In this document: positions 1-8,431 of the stretch, in pieces | Numbering within the stretch: the stretch's first letter is position 1 | Layout of the letters: every line of letters begins with the position of its first letter | DNA from: JBJHDF01 sp050486405 | GTDB lineage: Bacteria; Pseudomonadota; Gammaproteobacteria; Pseudomonadales; Cellvibrionaceae | DNA: 64,000 nucleotides | Assembly: GCA_050486405.1 (NCBI GenBank) | Contig: JBJHDF010000009.1 | Location: 62,001 to 126,000, forward strand | Direction of reading: 5' to 3' | Notes under the pieces: model-generated | The model's database searches: none | Told to the model about the DNA's origin: nothing | Seen by the model: the letters and a program-made list of their open reading frames with translations, nothing else | Program-made: the position numbers and the translations under genes

Positions 1-1866
1 GAACAGTTCCGGGGTCCGATAGGGTGATATCTGGTTGCCGGGGTGCAGGCCGTACAGATGCGATACGTGGCGGTGCTTGTCGTCCGGGCTATCCCAGTCG
101 TGCATCCACTCCTGCAACTGGCCATACTGACCGATCTGCATGGGCGGCAGTTCTTCCCGCTTTGCTTTCAGTTCCTGCACCAGGTCGTGATCCTTGTCGA
201 ACAATTCCGCCGCGTCGATAACCAGGGAAAACAGATCGAATACCAGTTGATTGTCGATGGTGGTGCCCGCCGCGATGGAGGCGTTTTCCTCCCGGTCGTG
301 GCTGTAGTCGTTTTCCGGCGAGTTTGAGGGTACCACTACCAACCAGCCAGTTTCGGGCTCGCGCTTGAGACTGTCGGCGAAGAAGCGCGCCGCGCCGCGC
401 AGAATGGGATAGTGCTCGCGCAGGAAATTGTCATCGCCGGTAAACTGGTGGCGGTAGCCGATATGCTGGCTGAGCCAGGCACCACCGCCCTGCCACTGCC
501 CCCAGAAGGGCGGGTCCACCTGGCCGGTAATGCGCCAGATATCGGTGTTGTGGTGCATCATCCAGCCCCCGGCGTTGTACAGGGTTCCGGCGCTCTCCTG
601 CCCGGCTTCCGACAGGTCTTCGAGCATGGCGAACAGCGGGTCGTGCAGTTCGGACAGGTTGGTCAACTCCGCCGGCCAGTAATTCATGGGGGCGTTGATG
701 TTGACCGTGTATTTGCTGTCCCAGGGCGGGGTGGTATGACGGTTCCAGATGCCTTGCAGGTTGGCGGGTTGCGTGCCCGGCTGGGAACTGCTGATCAGCA
801 GGTAGCGACCAAACTGAAAGTAGAGCGCCGCCATTTCCGGATCGTCGTGTTGTGAAAACTTTTCGACCCTTTCGTTGGTGGGCAACTTTGCTGCGGGAGA
901 CGTGCCCAGATCCAGGGATACCCTGTCGAACTGGGACCTGTAGGCGTCAATATGTGCCTGACGCAGTGAGTCAAAATCCTGAGACAGCGCGTCCGCCAGG
1001 TGAGTGCGCGCCCTGGCCTCGGCGTTGCCGCTGACGTCGCGATAGTTGTTGAAATTGGTGGCGATTGCGATATACAGGGTCACCGCATTGGCATCGCGAA
1101 TACCCAGGCTCTGCGCGTTGCGCTCCAGGTGACCGCCGTCGAGTACCGGGTGAATCAGCACCGTGTACTCGATTTCACCCGCCTGCCCCTCGTGATCCCC
1201 GCCCCGCCCATCGATCTGCAGATGGTCTTCGTGCACAGTGACCTGGTGCCGCATGGGGCTGGTAAAACTCAATCCGGTTGTCAGGCTGTTGGCGCTGCTG
1301 GCTGACAGGTGCACCAGCATGACGTTTTCGGTCAGGGATGAAAAAGTTTCACGCCTGAAGACGGTGTCCCCCAACCGATAGCTCACACTCGCAAGTGCGC
1401 GACCGATATCCAGATCGCGACGGTAGTCGGTGACCTGCTCGTGGCCGGGAAACTCCAGCCAGAGACTGCCCGCCGTCTGATAGGGCATGCCGTTATTGGT
1501 GGCCGAGAGCAGGTGCTCATCGGCCATGGCCTGAGCCTCAAGATGCCGACCTTCAAAAATCAGCTGGGTGACCTTCTCTATGTAGGGAGCGATAGCGGGG
1601 TTGACGTTGTTGTTGGGCCCGCCTGCCCAGATGGTGTCTTCATTGAGCTGCAATTCTTCCCGCGCGGTGCCGCCAAAAATCATGGCTCCCAGACGACCGT
1701 TGCCCACCGGCAGAGCCTCATTCCAGTTGCTGGCGGGCGCGTCGTACCAGAGCGTCAGAGGGTCGTGGGCTTCGGGGGCAGGACGATCGGAGGCAAGCCA
1801 GGCGCACCCGACGAGGATACTGGCTACGGCCAAGTTCGCAGCTATTTGAATCAGGGGTTGCCGCAC
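1..1866 (-). CDS. GH95-type alpha-L-fucosidase lipoprotein, 3' end outside window
   Basis: The frame stays open from a GTG at 1866 to the window edge (622 codons, C-terminus missing). GH95 enzymes remove alpha-1,2-linked L-fucose, and sometimes L-galactose, from glycans by inversion. Visible family motifs are LWYDAPASNWNEALPVGNGR near the N-terminus, NINAPMNYWPAEL (the N-x-N pair matches the catalytic asparagines of the family, near 690-705), SPEN (matches the catalytic acid, near 315-325) and HRHVSHLYGLHPGNQIS close to the edge. The GTG start gives a signal sequence ending in ILVGC, a lipobox, so the protein is probably anchored in the outer membrane or periplasm. An AGCGAGG ribosome site sits just upstream of the GTG. 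The gene diverges from the copper operon and has no visible functional link to it. Family assignment is firm; substrate is inferred. Confidence 0.88.
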   Translation of the reverse strand, partial: MRQPLIQIAANLAVASILVGCAWLASDRPAPEAHDPLTLWYDAPASNWNEALPVGNGRLGAMIFGGTAREELQLNEDTIWAGGPNNNVNPAIAPYIEKVTQLIFEGRHLEAQAMADEHLLSATNNGMPYQTAGSLWLEFPGHEQVTDYRRDLDIGRALASVSYRLGDTVFRRETFSSLTENVMLVHLSASSANSLTTGLSFTSPMRHQVTVHEDHLQIDGRGGDHEGQAGEIEYTVLIHPVLDGGHLERNAQSLGIRDANAVTLYIAIATNFNNYRDVSGNAEARARTHLADALSQDFDSLRQAHIDAYRSQFDRVSLDLGTSPAAKLPTNERVEKFSQHDDPEMAALYFQFGRYLLISSSQPGTQPANLQGIWNRHTTPPWDSKYTVNINAPMNYWPAELTNLSELHDPLFAMLEDLSEAGQESAGTLYNAGGWMMHHNTDIWRITGQVDPPFWGQWQGGGAWLSQHIGYRHQFTGDDNFLREHYPILRGAARFFADSLKREPETGWLVVVPSNSPENDYSHDREENASIAAGTTIDNQLVFDLFSLVIDAAELFDKDHDLVQELKAKREELPPMQIGQYGQLQEWMHDWDSPDDKHRHVSHLYGLHPGNQISPYRTPELF

Positions 1867-1965
1867 AGAGCACCTCGCTTTTTATGAGTAAAATAATATT
1901 CGCCTGTTGTACAGGGTCGCTGGAGCCCCGTCAACCGCCCCGACAAGCTGGCCAACCCACAAGGC

Positions 1966-1996
1966 TTGACCTTCCAGTCATGGTAAGGTTTAAGCT
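1966..1996 (+). promoter_or_regulatory. CueR-type promoter with 19-bp spacer
   Basis: A -35 box TTGACC (1966-1971) and a -10 box TAAGCT (1991-1996) are separated by 19 bp, the long spacer typical of promoters activated by MerR-family regulators. The spacer region carries an imperfect dyad ACCTTCC-N7-GTAAGGT (1969-1989) that closely resembles the known CueR operator. It lies 42 bp upstream of the first cueR ATG and probably drives the whole cueR-copA-copD operon in response to Cu(I). Box positions are read from sequence; the regulator assignment is inferred from the adjacent gene. Confidence 0.82.
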
Positions 1997-2029
1997 GTAG
2001 CCACACAACCATCGGGAGAACTTCGGGAG

Positions 2030-2081
2030 AAACAGCCATGAGCGGAAAAACAGCCATGAGCGGAAAAACAGCCATGAGCGG
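2030..2081 (+). repeat. Three 18-bp-spaced repeats over the cueR start
   Basis: A 16-base core, AAACAGCCATGAGCGG, occurs at 2030-2045, 2048-2063 and 2066-2081, with period 18. Each copy contains an in-frame ATG (2038, 2056, 2074), so the encoded N-terminus begins MSGKTAMSGKTAMSGRHL. Because the unit is a multiple of three, gain or loss of copies would alter N-terminal length and the number of start codons without breaking the frame. Confidence 0.9.
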
Positions 2082-2499
2082 CCGCCATCTATCCGCCCCG
2101 TACAATATAGGCCAGGCAGCCCGCCAATCCGGGGTCAGCGCCAAGATGATCCGGCACTACGAGTCCATTGGTCTGCTGCCTCCTGCACCGCGCACCGGGG
2201 GCAACTACCGGCTCTACCGGCAGCAGGACGTACACCTGTTGCGTTTTATCCGCCACGCCCGGGAGTTGGGTTTCACCATGGAGCAGGTCCGGCGACTGGC
2301 GGACCTGTGGCAGAACGACCAGCGCCAGAGCGCTGACGTAAAACGGCTGACTCGCGAGCATATCGCCACCATAGACCAACAGATTCACAAGCTGCAAGCC
2401 ATGCGCGACAGCCTGGAAACACTGGCAAAGCAATGCCGTGGCGACCGCCGCCCGGATTGCCCTATTCTGGACAAACTGGAGGAGCCCGATCATGACTGA
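2038..2499 (+). CDS. cueR: CueR-type Cu(I)-responsive MerR regulator
   Basis: This 153-residue protein has a MerR winged-helix domain (YNIGQAARQSGVSAKMIRHYE, about residues 23-45), a long dimerisation helix, and a C-terminal metal loop CRGDRRPDC. The two Cys spaced C-x7-C match the Cu(I) ligands of CueR. The first ATG is chosen because GGGAGA (2025-2030) lies 7 bases upstream; two further in-frame ATGs at 2056 and 2074 could also serve, and MerR homologues usually begin just before YNIG. It overlaps copA by 8 bp and should activate its own operon through the 19-bp-spacer promoter. Unlike E. coli, where cueR and copA are unlinked, regulator and pump share one transcript here. Confidence 0.9.
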   Translation: MSGKTAMSGKTAMSGRHLSAPYNIGQAARQSGVSAKMIRHYESIGLLPPAPRTGGNYRLYRQQDVHLLRFIRHARELGFTMEQVRRLADLWQNDQRQSADVKRLTREHIATIDQQIHKLQAMRDSLETLAKQCRGDRRPDCPILDKLEEPDHD

Positions 2500-4735
2500 A
2501 CGCAAACGATACCTGGTCACCGTGCCCGGCATGGGCAGCGATCACTGCGCCGGCATAGTGCGCGGCAGCCTGCAGCGCCTGGAGGGCATCGAGCATATCG
2601 ACACCAATATCGCCAGTCACCGGGTCACGGTATCGGTGGGTGACAGCGGCCCCGATGCGGCGCTGTTGCGCCGGACCGTGGAAAACGCCGGCTACGATGT
2701 GGCCCGGGTCGCGGAGGACGATGACAGCGACGCCGATGCGCAGATTGAGGAGGATTACCTCAAGCAGGCGCGGCAGCGGCTCTGGTTTGCCGCGATTCCC
2801 ACCACCCTGATCATGATCCTGATGATGCCGCACATGTTCTGGCAGCCGATTCCCGGCTATCTGGCCATTGTCTCTCTACTGGCGTTTCCGGTGGTGTTTC
2901 TGCGCGGCGGCTGGGCCACCCACAAGGCGTCCTGGCGCTCGCTCACCAACCGCACCTTCAATATGGATGTGCTGATTTCCCTGGGCAGCCTGCCGCCGTT
3001 TTTTATCGGGCTGGTGGGCTTCGTCTATCCCATGACGTCCTTCGTGGAAATGGCGGCCACCATCATGACCTTCCACCTGGTCGGCCGCTACCTGGAGACC
3101 CGGGCCAAGGGCCGCGCCTCCCAGGCCATTCGCCGTCTGCTGACCCTGGGCGCCAGGACCGCCCGGGTCGAGCGCGACGGAGCGGAAACCGAAGTGCCGG
3201 TGAAGGAACTGCAGGTGGGCGACATCATGGTGGTGCGCCCCGGCGACAAGATTCCCACCGACGGTGAAGTCACCGAGGGCGAATCCCATCTGGACGAATC
3301 CCTGGCCACCGGCGAGTCCATTCCCGTTTATAAAAGCAGCGGCGACAAGGTGATCGGCGCCACCATCAACAAGGAGGGCCGGCTCAAAGTCCGCGCCACC
3401 CGGGTCGGCGGCGATACCTTTCTGTCGCAGGTGATCAAGCTGGTGGAGTCGGCCCAGAGCTCACGCATTCCCATTCAGGAATTCGCCGACCGCATGACCG
3501 GCCGCTTTGTCCCGGTGGTGATTCTGATCGCCCTGGGCAGCCTGCTCGCCTGGCTGCTGGCCGGCGAGGCCCTGCGCCCGATTCTGTACTGGGGCGACAG
3601 CTTTCTGCCCTGGGTCAACCCGGAGGCAACGACACCCATTCTGGCGCTGCTGGCCGCCGTGGCGGTGCTGGTCATCGCCTGCCCCTGCGCCCTGGGCCTG
3701 GCCACACCCACGGCGCTGATGGTGGGTTCCGGGCTGGGCGCCGAGCGCGGCATCCTGATCCGCTCCGGCGAGGCCATTCAGACCTTCAAGGACATCAAGG
3801 TGGTGGTGCTGGACAAAACCGGCACCATTACCAGGGGCGAACCGCAATTGACCGAAGTGACCGCCGCCGAGGGCGTCGCTGAACAGCGCCTGTTGCACCT
3901 GGCGGCCAGCGTGGAAAACGCCTCGGAACACCCCATCGCCCGTGCCATAGTCGAGGGCGCTCGCGAGCGGGGTGTGCAACCGGCCGATGTCAGCGACTTT
4001 CGCTCCACCGGTGCCCGGGGAGTGTCCGGCACGGTGGACGGCAGCCACGTGCTGATCGGCAACCACAAGTTGTTGCAAGAACACGGGGTCGGCGGCCTGG
4101 AGGCACTGGATGAACCCCTGCGGGCACTGGAAGCCAGGGGCCGCACCGCCGTTCTGGTGGCCGCCGATGGCGCTGCACTGGGCATCCTCGCCGTGGCCGA
4201 CAGCATCAAGGCGTCATCGGGCCAGGCCATCGCCGACCTACACGCTCTGGGTTTGCGGGTGGTCATGCTCACCGGTGATAATAGACGGGCGGCCCAGGCG
4301 GTAGCAGACGAAGTGGGCATCGATGAGGTGCAGGCGGAAGTGCTGCCCGAGGGCAAGGTGGACGCCATACGCCAGTTGCAGGAGCGTTTCGGTCCGCACG
4401 TGGCCATGGTGGGCGACGGCATCAACGACGCCCCGGCACTGAAACAGGCCAATGTCGGCATCGCCATAGGCGCCGGCGCCGATGTGGCCATCGAGGCGGC
4501 GGATGTGACCCTGGTGCGCGGCGAACTCACCGGTGTGGTGGACGCCATGCGACTGTCCCGCGCCACCTTTCGCAAGATTGTGCACAACCTGCTGTGGGCC
4601 AGCGGTTACAATGTGGCCGCCATTCCCATTGCCGCCATGGGTCTGCTGCATCCCATGATCGGGGTGATTGCCATGACCGCCAGTTCACTGTCGGTGATCG
4701 GCAATTCACTGTTGCTGAAGCGTTCACTGAAATAA
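2492..4735 (+). CDS. copA: Cu(I)-exporting P1B-type ATPase
   Basis: The 747-residue protein pumps Cu(I) from cytoplasm to periplasm. It has an N-terminal HMA-like domain (residues about 5-75), transmembrane helices, the CPC ion site in VIACPCALGLATPTALM, phosphorylation site DKTGTIT, the SEHPIA motif and hinge GDGINDAPAL. The start at 2492 is preferred over an upstream in-frame ATG at 2438 because GGAG lies 8 bases upstream and the HMA domain begins immediately. The usual HMA metal site GMxCxxC reads GMGSDHC here: the first Cys is Ser, so the N-terminal copper site is probably crippled. It overlaps cueR by 8 bp and is followed 10 bp later by the phosphorylase gene. Confidence 0.95.
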   Translation: MTERKRYLVTVPGMGSDHCAGIVRGSLQRLEGIEHIDTNIASHRVTVSVGDSGPDAALLRRTVENAGYDVARVAEDDDSDADAQIEEDYLKQARQRLWFAAIPTTLIMILMMPHMFWQPIPGYLAIVSLLAFPVVFLRGGWATHKASWRSLTNRTFNMDVLISLGSLPPFFIGLVGFVYPMTSFVEMAATIMTFHLVGRYLETRAKGRASQAIRRLLTLGARTARVERDGAETEVPVKELQVGDIMVVRPGDKIPTDGEVTEGESHLDESLATGESIPVYKSSGDKVIGATINKEGRLKVRATRVGGDTFLSQVIKLVESAQSSRIPIQEFADRMTGRFVPVVILIALGSLLAWLLAGEALRPILYWGDSFLPWVNPEATTPILALLAAVAVLVIACPCALGLATPTALMVGSGLGAERGILIRSGEAIQTFKDIKVVVLDKTGTITRGEPQLTEVTAAEGVAEQRLLHLAASVENASEHPIARAIVEGARERGVQPADVSDFRSTGARGVSGTVDGSHVLIGNHKLLQEHGVGGLEALDEPLRALEARGRTAVLVAADGAALGILAVADSIKASSGQAIADLHALGLRVVMLTGDNRRAAQAVADEVGIDEVQAEVLPEGKVDAIRQLQERFGPHVAMVGDGINDAPALKQANVGIAIGAGADVAIEAADVTLVRGELTGVVDAMRLSRATFRKIVHNLLWASGYNVAAIPIAAMGLLHPMIGVIAMTASSLSVIGNSLLLKRSLK

Positions 4736-4745
4736 GAATCTGCGC

Positions 4746-6251
4746 ATGAATGATGTCAACCGGCTGCTGGCCGTGAATATGGGAATCGATACCCACGAAG
4801 AGCCGGTGGTCTATATGCGCAGCGACTGCGATATCTGCCGCTCCGAAGGGTTTTCCGCCAATGCCCGGGTGCAGGTGCGCAGTGCCGACAAAAGCATTAT
4901 CGCCACCCTGAACATTGTGACCGCCGATACCCTGGCGCCGGACACCATGGGCTGCTCCCTGAGTGCCTGGCGCTACCTGGGTCTGCACGATGAGCAGACC
5001 GTGACCGTGCAGCACGCGCCGGTGGTGCGCTCGCTCAGCACCCTGCGCAAAAAGGTGCACGGTCACGAGCTCAGCGAAGCGGAAATCGCCGCCGTGATTG
5101 GCGATATTGCCCGGCGCCTGTATTCGGATATCGAGATTGCCAGCTTTCTTACCGCCTGCGCCGGTAATCGCCTGAATCTGGCGGAAATTACCGGTCTGAC
5201 CAAGGCCATGATCGACATCGGCAACCGGCTGCAGTGGCCGGACTATCCGCGGGTGTTCGACAAGCACTGCGTCGGCGGCCTGCCGGGCAACCGCACCACA
5301 CCCATCGTTATCGCCGTCGGCAGCGCCGCCGGACTGATCATGCCGAAAACCTCGTCGCGGGCCATCACCTCTCCGGCCGGCACCGCCGACACCATGGAGG
5401 TGCTGACCCGGGTGGACATGAATCTGGAGGAGATGCAGCAGGTGGTGCGCAGCACCGGCGCCTGTCTGGCCTGGGGCGGCCGGGTGAAGCTCAGCCCCAC
5501 GGACGATCTGCTGATCCGTATCGAAAAGGCGCTGGATCTGGACGGCGAAGGCCAACTGATTGCCTCGGTGCTGTCGAAAAAAATCGCCGCCGGCTCCACG
5601 GATATCCTGATCGATATTCCCGTGGGCCCCACCGCCAAGGTACGCAACCAGAAGCAGGCGCAACGCCTGTCCGGGCTGTTTACCGGCGTGGCAAAGGCGC
5701 TGGGCGTACAGGTACACTGCGTGATCACCGACGGCAGCCAGGCCGTCGGGCGCGGCATAGGCCCGGCAGAAGAAGCCAGGGATGTGTTGGCGGTGTTGCG
5801 CAACGACGAAGACGCGCCTCAGGATCTGAAGGAGCGCGCACTTTTTTTGTCGGCACAACTGCTGTCCATGGCCTCCGGCGAAGACCTGCAACTCTCGGCC
5901 ACCAAAGCCCAGGTCATACTGCATTCGGGCAAGGCTCTGGAGCAGTTCGAACGCATCTGTCAGGCCCAGGGCGTGCGCAAGGAGATTCCCGACGCACCTC
6001 ATAGCGAAGAACTTACCGCCAGCAGCGCAGGACATTTGCTGAGTATGGACAACCGCCGCCTGGCGCAACTGGCCAAGCTTGCCGGTGCGCCCTCTTCCCC
6101 GGTGTCGGGTCTGCGCCTGCAGGTGCGCGTGGGCGATACTGTCCGGCAGGGGCAAACACTGGCCCGGCTGTTTGCCGCCACCTCCGGGGAACTGGCCTAC
6201 GCCCGGGCGTTCTACCATGACAATCGCGATCTGTTCAATATCGGAGACTGA
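4746..6251 (+). CDS. AMP/thymidine phosphorylase family protein
   Basis: At 501 residues it is longer than E. coli DeoA (about 440) and matches the archaeal-type AMP phosphorylase layout, with an extra N-terminal domain of about 85 residues. The nucleoside phosphorylase signature is seen in SSRAITSPAGTADTMEV (about residues 205-221), after the phosphate-binding region FDKHCVGGLPGNRTTP. Archaeal members convert nucleoside 5'-monophosphates plus phosphate to base plus ribose 1,5-bisphosphate; whether this enzyme uses NMPs or thymidine cannot be told from sequence. It sits between copA and a PRPP-synthetase-like gene (2-bp gap downstream), so it is presumably copper-induced. The family is clear, the substrate is not. 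Confidence 0.82.
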   Translation: MNDVNRLLAVNMGIDTHEEPVVYMRSDCDICRSEGFSANARVQVRSADKSIIATLNIVTADTLAPDTMGCSLSAWRYLGLHDEQTVTVQHAPVVRSLSTLRKKVHGHELSEAEIAAVIGDIARRLYSDIEIASFLTACAGNRLNLAEITGLTKAMIDIGNRLQWPDYPRVFDKHCVGGLPGNRTTPIVIAVGSAAGLIMPKTSSRAITSPAGTADTMEVLTRVDMNLEEMQQVVRSTGACLAWGGRVKLSPTDDLLIRIEKALDLDGEGQLIASVLSKKIAAGSTDILIDIPVGPTAKVRNQKQAQRLSGLFTGVAKALGVQVHCVITDGSQAVGRGIGPAEEARDVLAVLRNDEDAPQDLKERALFLSAQLLSMASGEDLQLSATKAQVILHSGKALEQFERICQAQGVRKEIPDAPHSEELTASSAGHLLSMDNRRLAQLAKLAGAPSSPVSGLRLQVRVGDTVRQGQTLARLFAATSGELAYARAFYHDNRDLFNIGD

Positions 6252-6253
6252 CC

Positions 6254-7159
6254 GTGAAGCCACTGCTGTTCACCCTGGAGCCCGACCTGCCCCTGCAGGC
6301 TCCCCTGCTGGCGCAACTGAACGCCGAGGCCGGCGAGCTGGAAAGCCGCCGCTTTCCCGACGGCGAAACCTATCAGCGTATTCACAATGACGTGACGGGC
6401 CGGCACTGCCTCCTGCTGGCCGACCTGTCCAACCCGGACGGCCGCTTTCTGCCCCTGGTGTTTCTGGCAGCCACCCTCAGGGAAATGGGCGCCGCTTCCG
6501 TGGGACTACTGGCGCCCTACCTGTGCTATATGCGTCAGGACACCCGCTTTCACCCCGGCGAGGTGGTCACCTCGCGCATATTCGCCCGACTGATTTCCGC
6601 CGAACTGGACTGGCTGGTCACTGTTGATCCGCACCTGCACCGCTACAACAGTCTCGATGAGATCTACAGCATTCCCTCGGTCACCGTGGCCGGCGCCCCG
6701 GCCCTGGCGCAATGGCTGTCCGGGCAAGAGGAAGAGTTGCTACTGGTGGGGCCGGACATCGAAAGCGAACAATGGGTATCCGCCATTGCCGAACAGATTC
6801 AGCAGCCGTTTGTGGTAGGCCGCAAGGAAAGACGCGGCGACCGGGATGTGACCGTTACCCTGCCGGATATCACACCCTACCGCGGCCGCACCGCCGTGAT
6901 CATCGACGATGTGATCGCCAGCGGTCACACCATTCTCGACACTCTGAAAGCACTGCAACAGGCCGGTGCCGAAACCGTGGACTGCGTGTCGGTGCACGGC
7001 ATTTTTGCCGACGGCGTCGACGGGCGTTTGCGCCAGCAGGGCATCCGTCGGCTGGTCACCGGTAATTCCATTCCCCACCCGTCCAATGGCGTGGATCTGA
7101 GCCCGTTGCTGCGCGAACCCATTGCCACCATGATCAAGCAACAGGAGCGATCCCGATGA
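6254..7159 (+). CDS. Ribose-phosphate pyrophosphokinase-like protein
   Basis: This 301-residue protein of the PRPP synthetase/phosphoribosyltransferase superfamily begins with GTG, 2 bp after the phosphorylase stop. It shows the N-terminal RRFPDGE segment, PYLCYMRQDTRF (the ATP-binding Arg-Gln-Asp of Prs), VDPHLHR (metal-binding region) and the PRPP loop VIIDDVIASGHTI, where standard Prs has a DT-GT loop. The divergence from housekeeping Prs and the pairing with a nucleotide phosphorylase suggest a role in ribose-phosphate recycling, possibly linking ribose 1,5-bisphosphate or ribose 5-phosphate to PRPP. It overlaps copC by 4 bp (ATGA). The exact reaction is not established. Confidence 0.78.
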   Translation: MKPLLFTLEPDLPLQAPLLAQLNAEAGELESRRFPDGETYQRIHNDVTGRHCLLLADLSNPDGRFLPLVFLAATLREMGAASVGLLAPYLCYMRQDTRFHPGEVVTSRIFARLISAELDWLVTVDPHLHRYNSLDEIYSIPSVTVAGAPALAQWLSGQEEELLLVGPDIESEQWVSAIAEQIQQPFVVGRKERRGDRDVTVTLPDITPYRGRTAVIIDDVIASGHTILDTLKALQQAGAETVDCVSVHGIFADGVDGRLRQQGIRRLVTGNSIPHPSNGVDLSPLLREPIATMIKQQERSR

Positions 7160-7545
7160 AACTCTTTTCCGGCCGTATTCAGACTCTGCGTATTTTTCTT
7201 TTCTCCATGACCTGCCTGCTGTTATCGGCCGCTCCGGTATCGGCACACACCGTGCTCAGCGATTCAGTACCCGCCGACAATCAATCACTCACCACAAGCC
7301 CCGATGCCCTGCGTTTGACCTTTGCCGACCCTGTGCGGCTGATGCGGATCGAATTGAAAGATGGCGACGGCCGCGATATTGCCCTGGGTTTTCGTCCCGC
7401 CGGCGAACCGGATACCGGACACGAACACGCCCTGCCCAAGCCCCTTGCCCCCGGCGACTACACCCTGAACTGGCGCGCCCTGGCCAGCGACGGGCACGCC
7501 ATGACCGGCTCCATTCGTTTCACCATCGAGAGCGCTGACGACTGA
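7156..7545 (+). CDS. copC: CopC-type periplasmic copper-binding protein
   Basis: The 129-residue protein has a Sec signal peptide ending near PVSA, placing His at the mature N-terminus (AHTVLSDSVPADN), the classic Cu(II) ligand of CopC. The conserved C-terminal block DGHAMTGSIRF supplies further ligands. CopC binds copper in the periplasm and usually works with CopD. It overlaps the preceding gene by 4 bp and copD by 1 bp, so translation is likely coupled. Confidence 0.92.
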   Translation: MKLFSGRIQTLRIFLFSMTCLLLSAAPVSAHTVLSDSVPADNQSLTTSPDALRLTFADPVRLMRIELKDGDGRDIALGFRPAGEPDTGHEHALPKPLAPGDYTLNWRALASDGHAMTGSIRFTIESADD

Positions 7546-8414
7546 TGGCAATCGACGGCTGGGAAATCGCCAGCCTGGCGAGCAAGCTGTTACTCTACCT
7601 GGGCACGGCCGGCGCCGTTGGCGGCGTCTTTTCCCTGCTGTTGTTGCACCGTCACCATCGCAGTCTGGCGGCTATTTCGCGCTACACTTACAGTGCCTGT
7701 GTTCTGGGCACTGTCGCAGTCATCAGTGGCTTTTTTATTCAGGTAGGCAGCTTTTCCGGGCGCGGTCTGGCGGGAATGTTCGACGCGGATATCATCGGCA
7801 TACTCAGGCAGACTCCGGTCGCCAGTATGACGCTGTGGCGCCTGTTGGCATTCGTTCTTTTAATTGTTGGCGCGACGGGTTTGTTCGCCGGCAACAAGCC
7901 TCTGCGCTGGTTGGCCCGAGCTATCGCTGCAGCCGGCGCCGTGCTACTGTGTACATCGTTCGGGCAGATCGGCCACCTGAGCGACGCGGGAATTCCCGGT
8001 CAGGCGCCCGCCACTCTGCACACTCTTGCCATGGCCCTGTGGATGGGTTCACTCTTTCCGCTCTGGCACATCAGTCGCGGCACGGATCTGGCCGCCATCC
8101 GGCACAGTATGATCCGCTTCGGCCAGTGGGCAGCAGGCATAGTGGCAGTGCTGATACTCTGTGGCGCCACCATGATTTACCTGCTGCTCGACCATCCGGA
8201 CCAACTGCTCACCAGCGTCTACGGCCGCGGCTTGCTGCTGAAACTGATGATGGTGTGCGCACTGCTGCTGTTGGCAGCGGGCAACAAGTGGTGGCTGGTG
8301 CCGGGGCTGCCGAGAACGCAAAAATCCCTGACCAGAAGCATTCAAGTGGAAATGGTACTGGGCTCGACGATACTGCTCGTTACGGCGTCAATAACCACGT
8401 TGACCGGACCTTAA
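7545..8414 (+). CDS. copD: CopD-family inner-membrane copper protein
   Basis: The 289-residue hydrophobic protein has about eight predicted membrane helices and the CopD-domain look (LHTLAMALWMGSLFPLWHIS, with a His in the helix). CopD proteins are thought to move copper across the inner membrane or load cuproenzymes together with CopC. Its ATG overlaps the copC stop (TGATG). It is the last gene of the operon: the convergent MNIO gene ends only 17 bp downstream, leaving no room for a separate terminator. Confidence 0.9.
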   Translation: MAIDGWEIASLASKLLLYLGTAGAVGGVFSLLLLHRHHRSLAAISRYTYSACVLGTVAVISGFFIQVGSFSGRGLAGMFDADIIGILRQTPVASMTLWRLLAFVLLIVGATGLFAGNKPLRWLARAIAAAGAVLLCTSFGQIGHLSDAGIPGQAPATLHTLAMALWMGSLFPLWHISRGTDLAAIRHSMIRFGQWAAGIVAVLILCGATMIYLLLDHPDQLLTSVYGRGLLLKLMMVCALLLLAAGNKWWLVPGLPRTQKSLTRSIQVEMVLGSTILLVTASITTLTGP

Positions 8415-8431
8415 TCAGAATTCTCTGCCAT

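Noticed and set aside
4527..6263. A 578-codon open frame on the - strand opposite the phosphorylase
   Set aside because: It is a shadow of the phosphorylase gene; no motif, ribosome site or plausible start.
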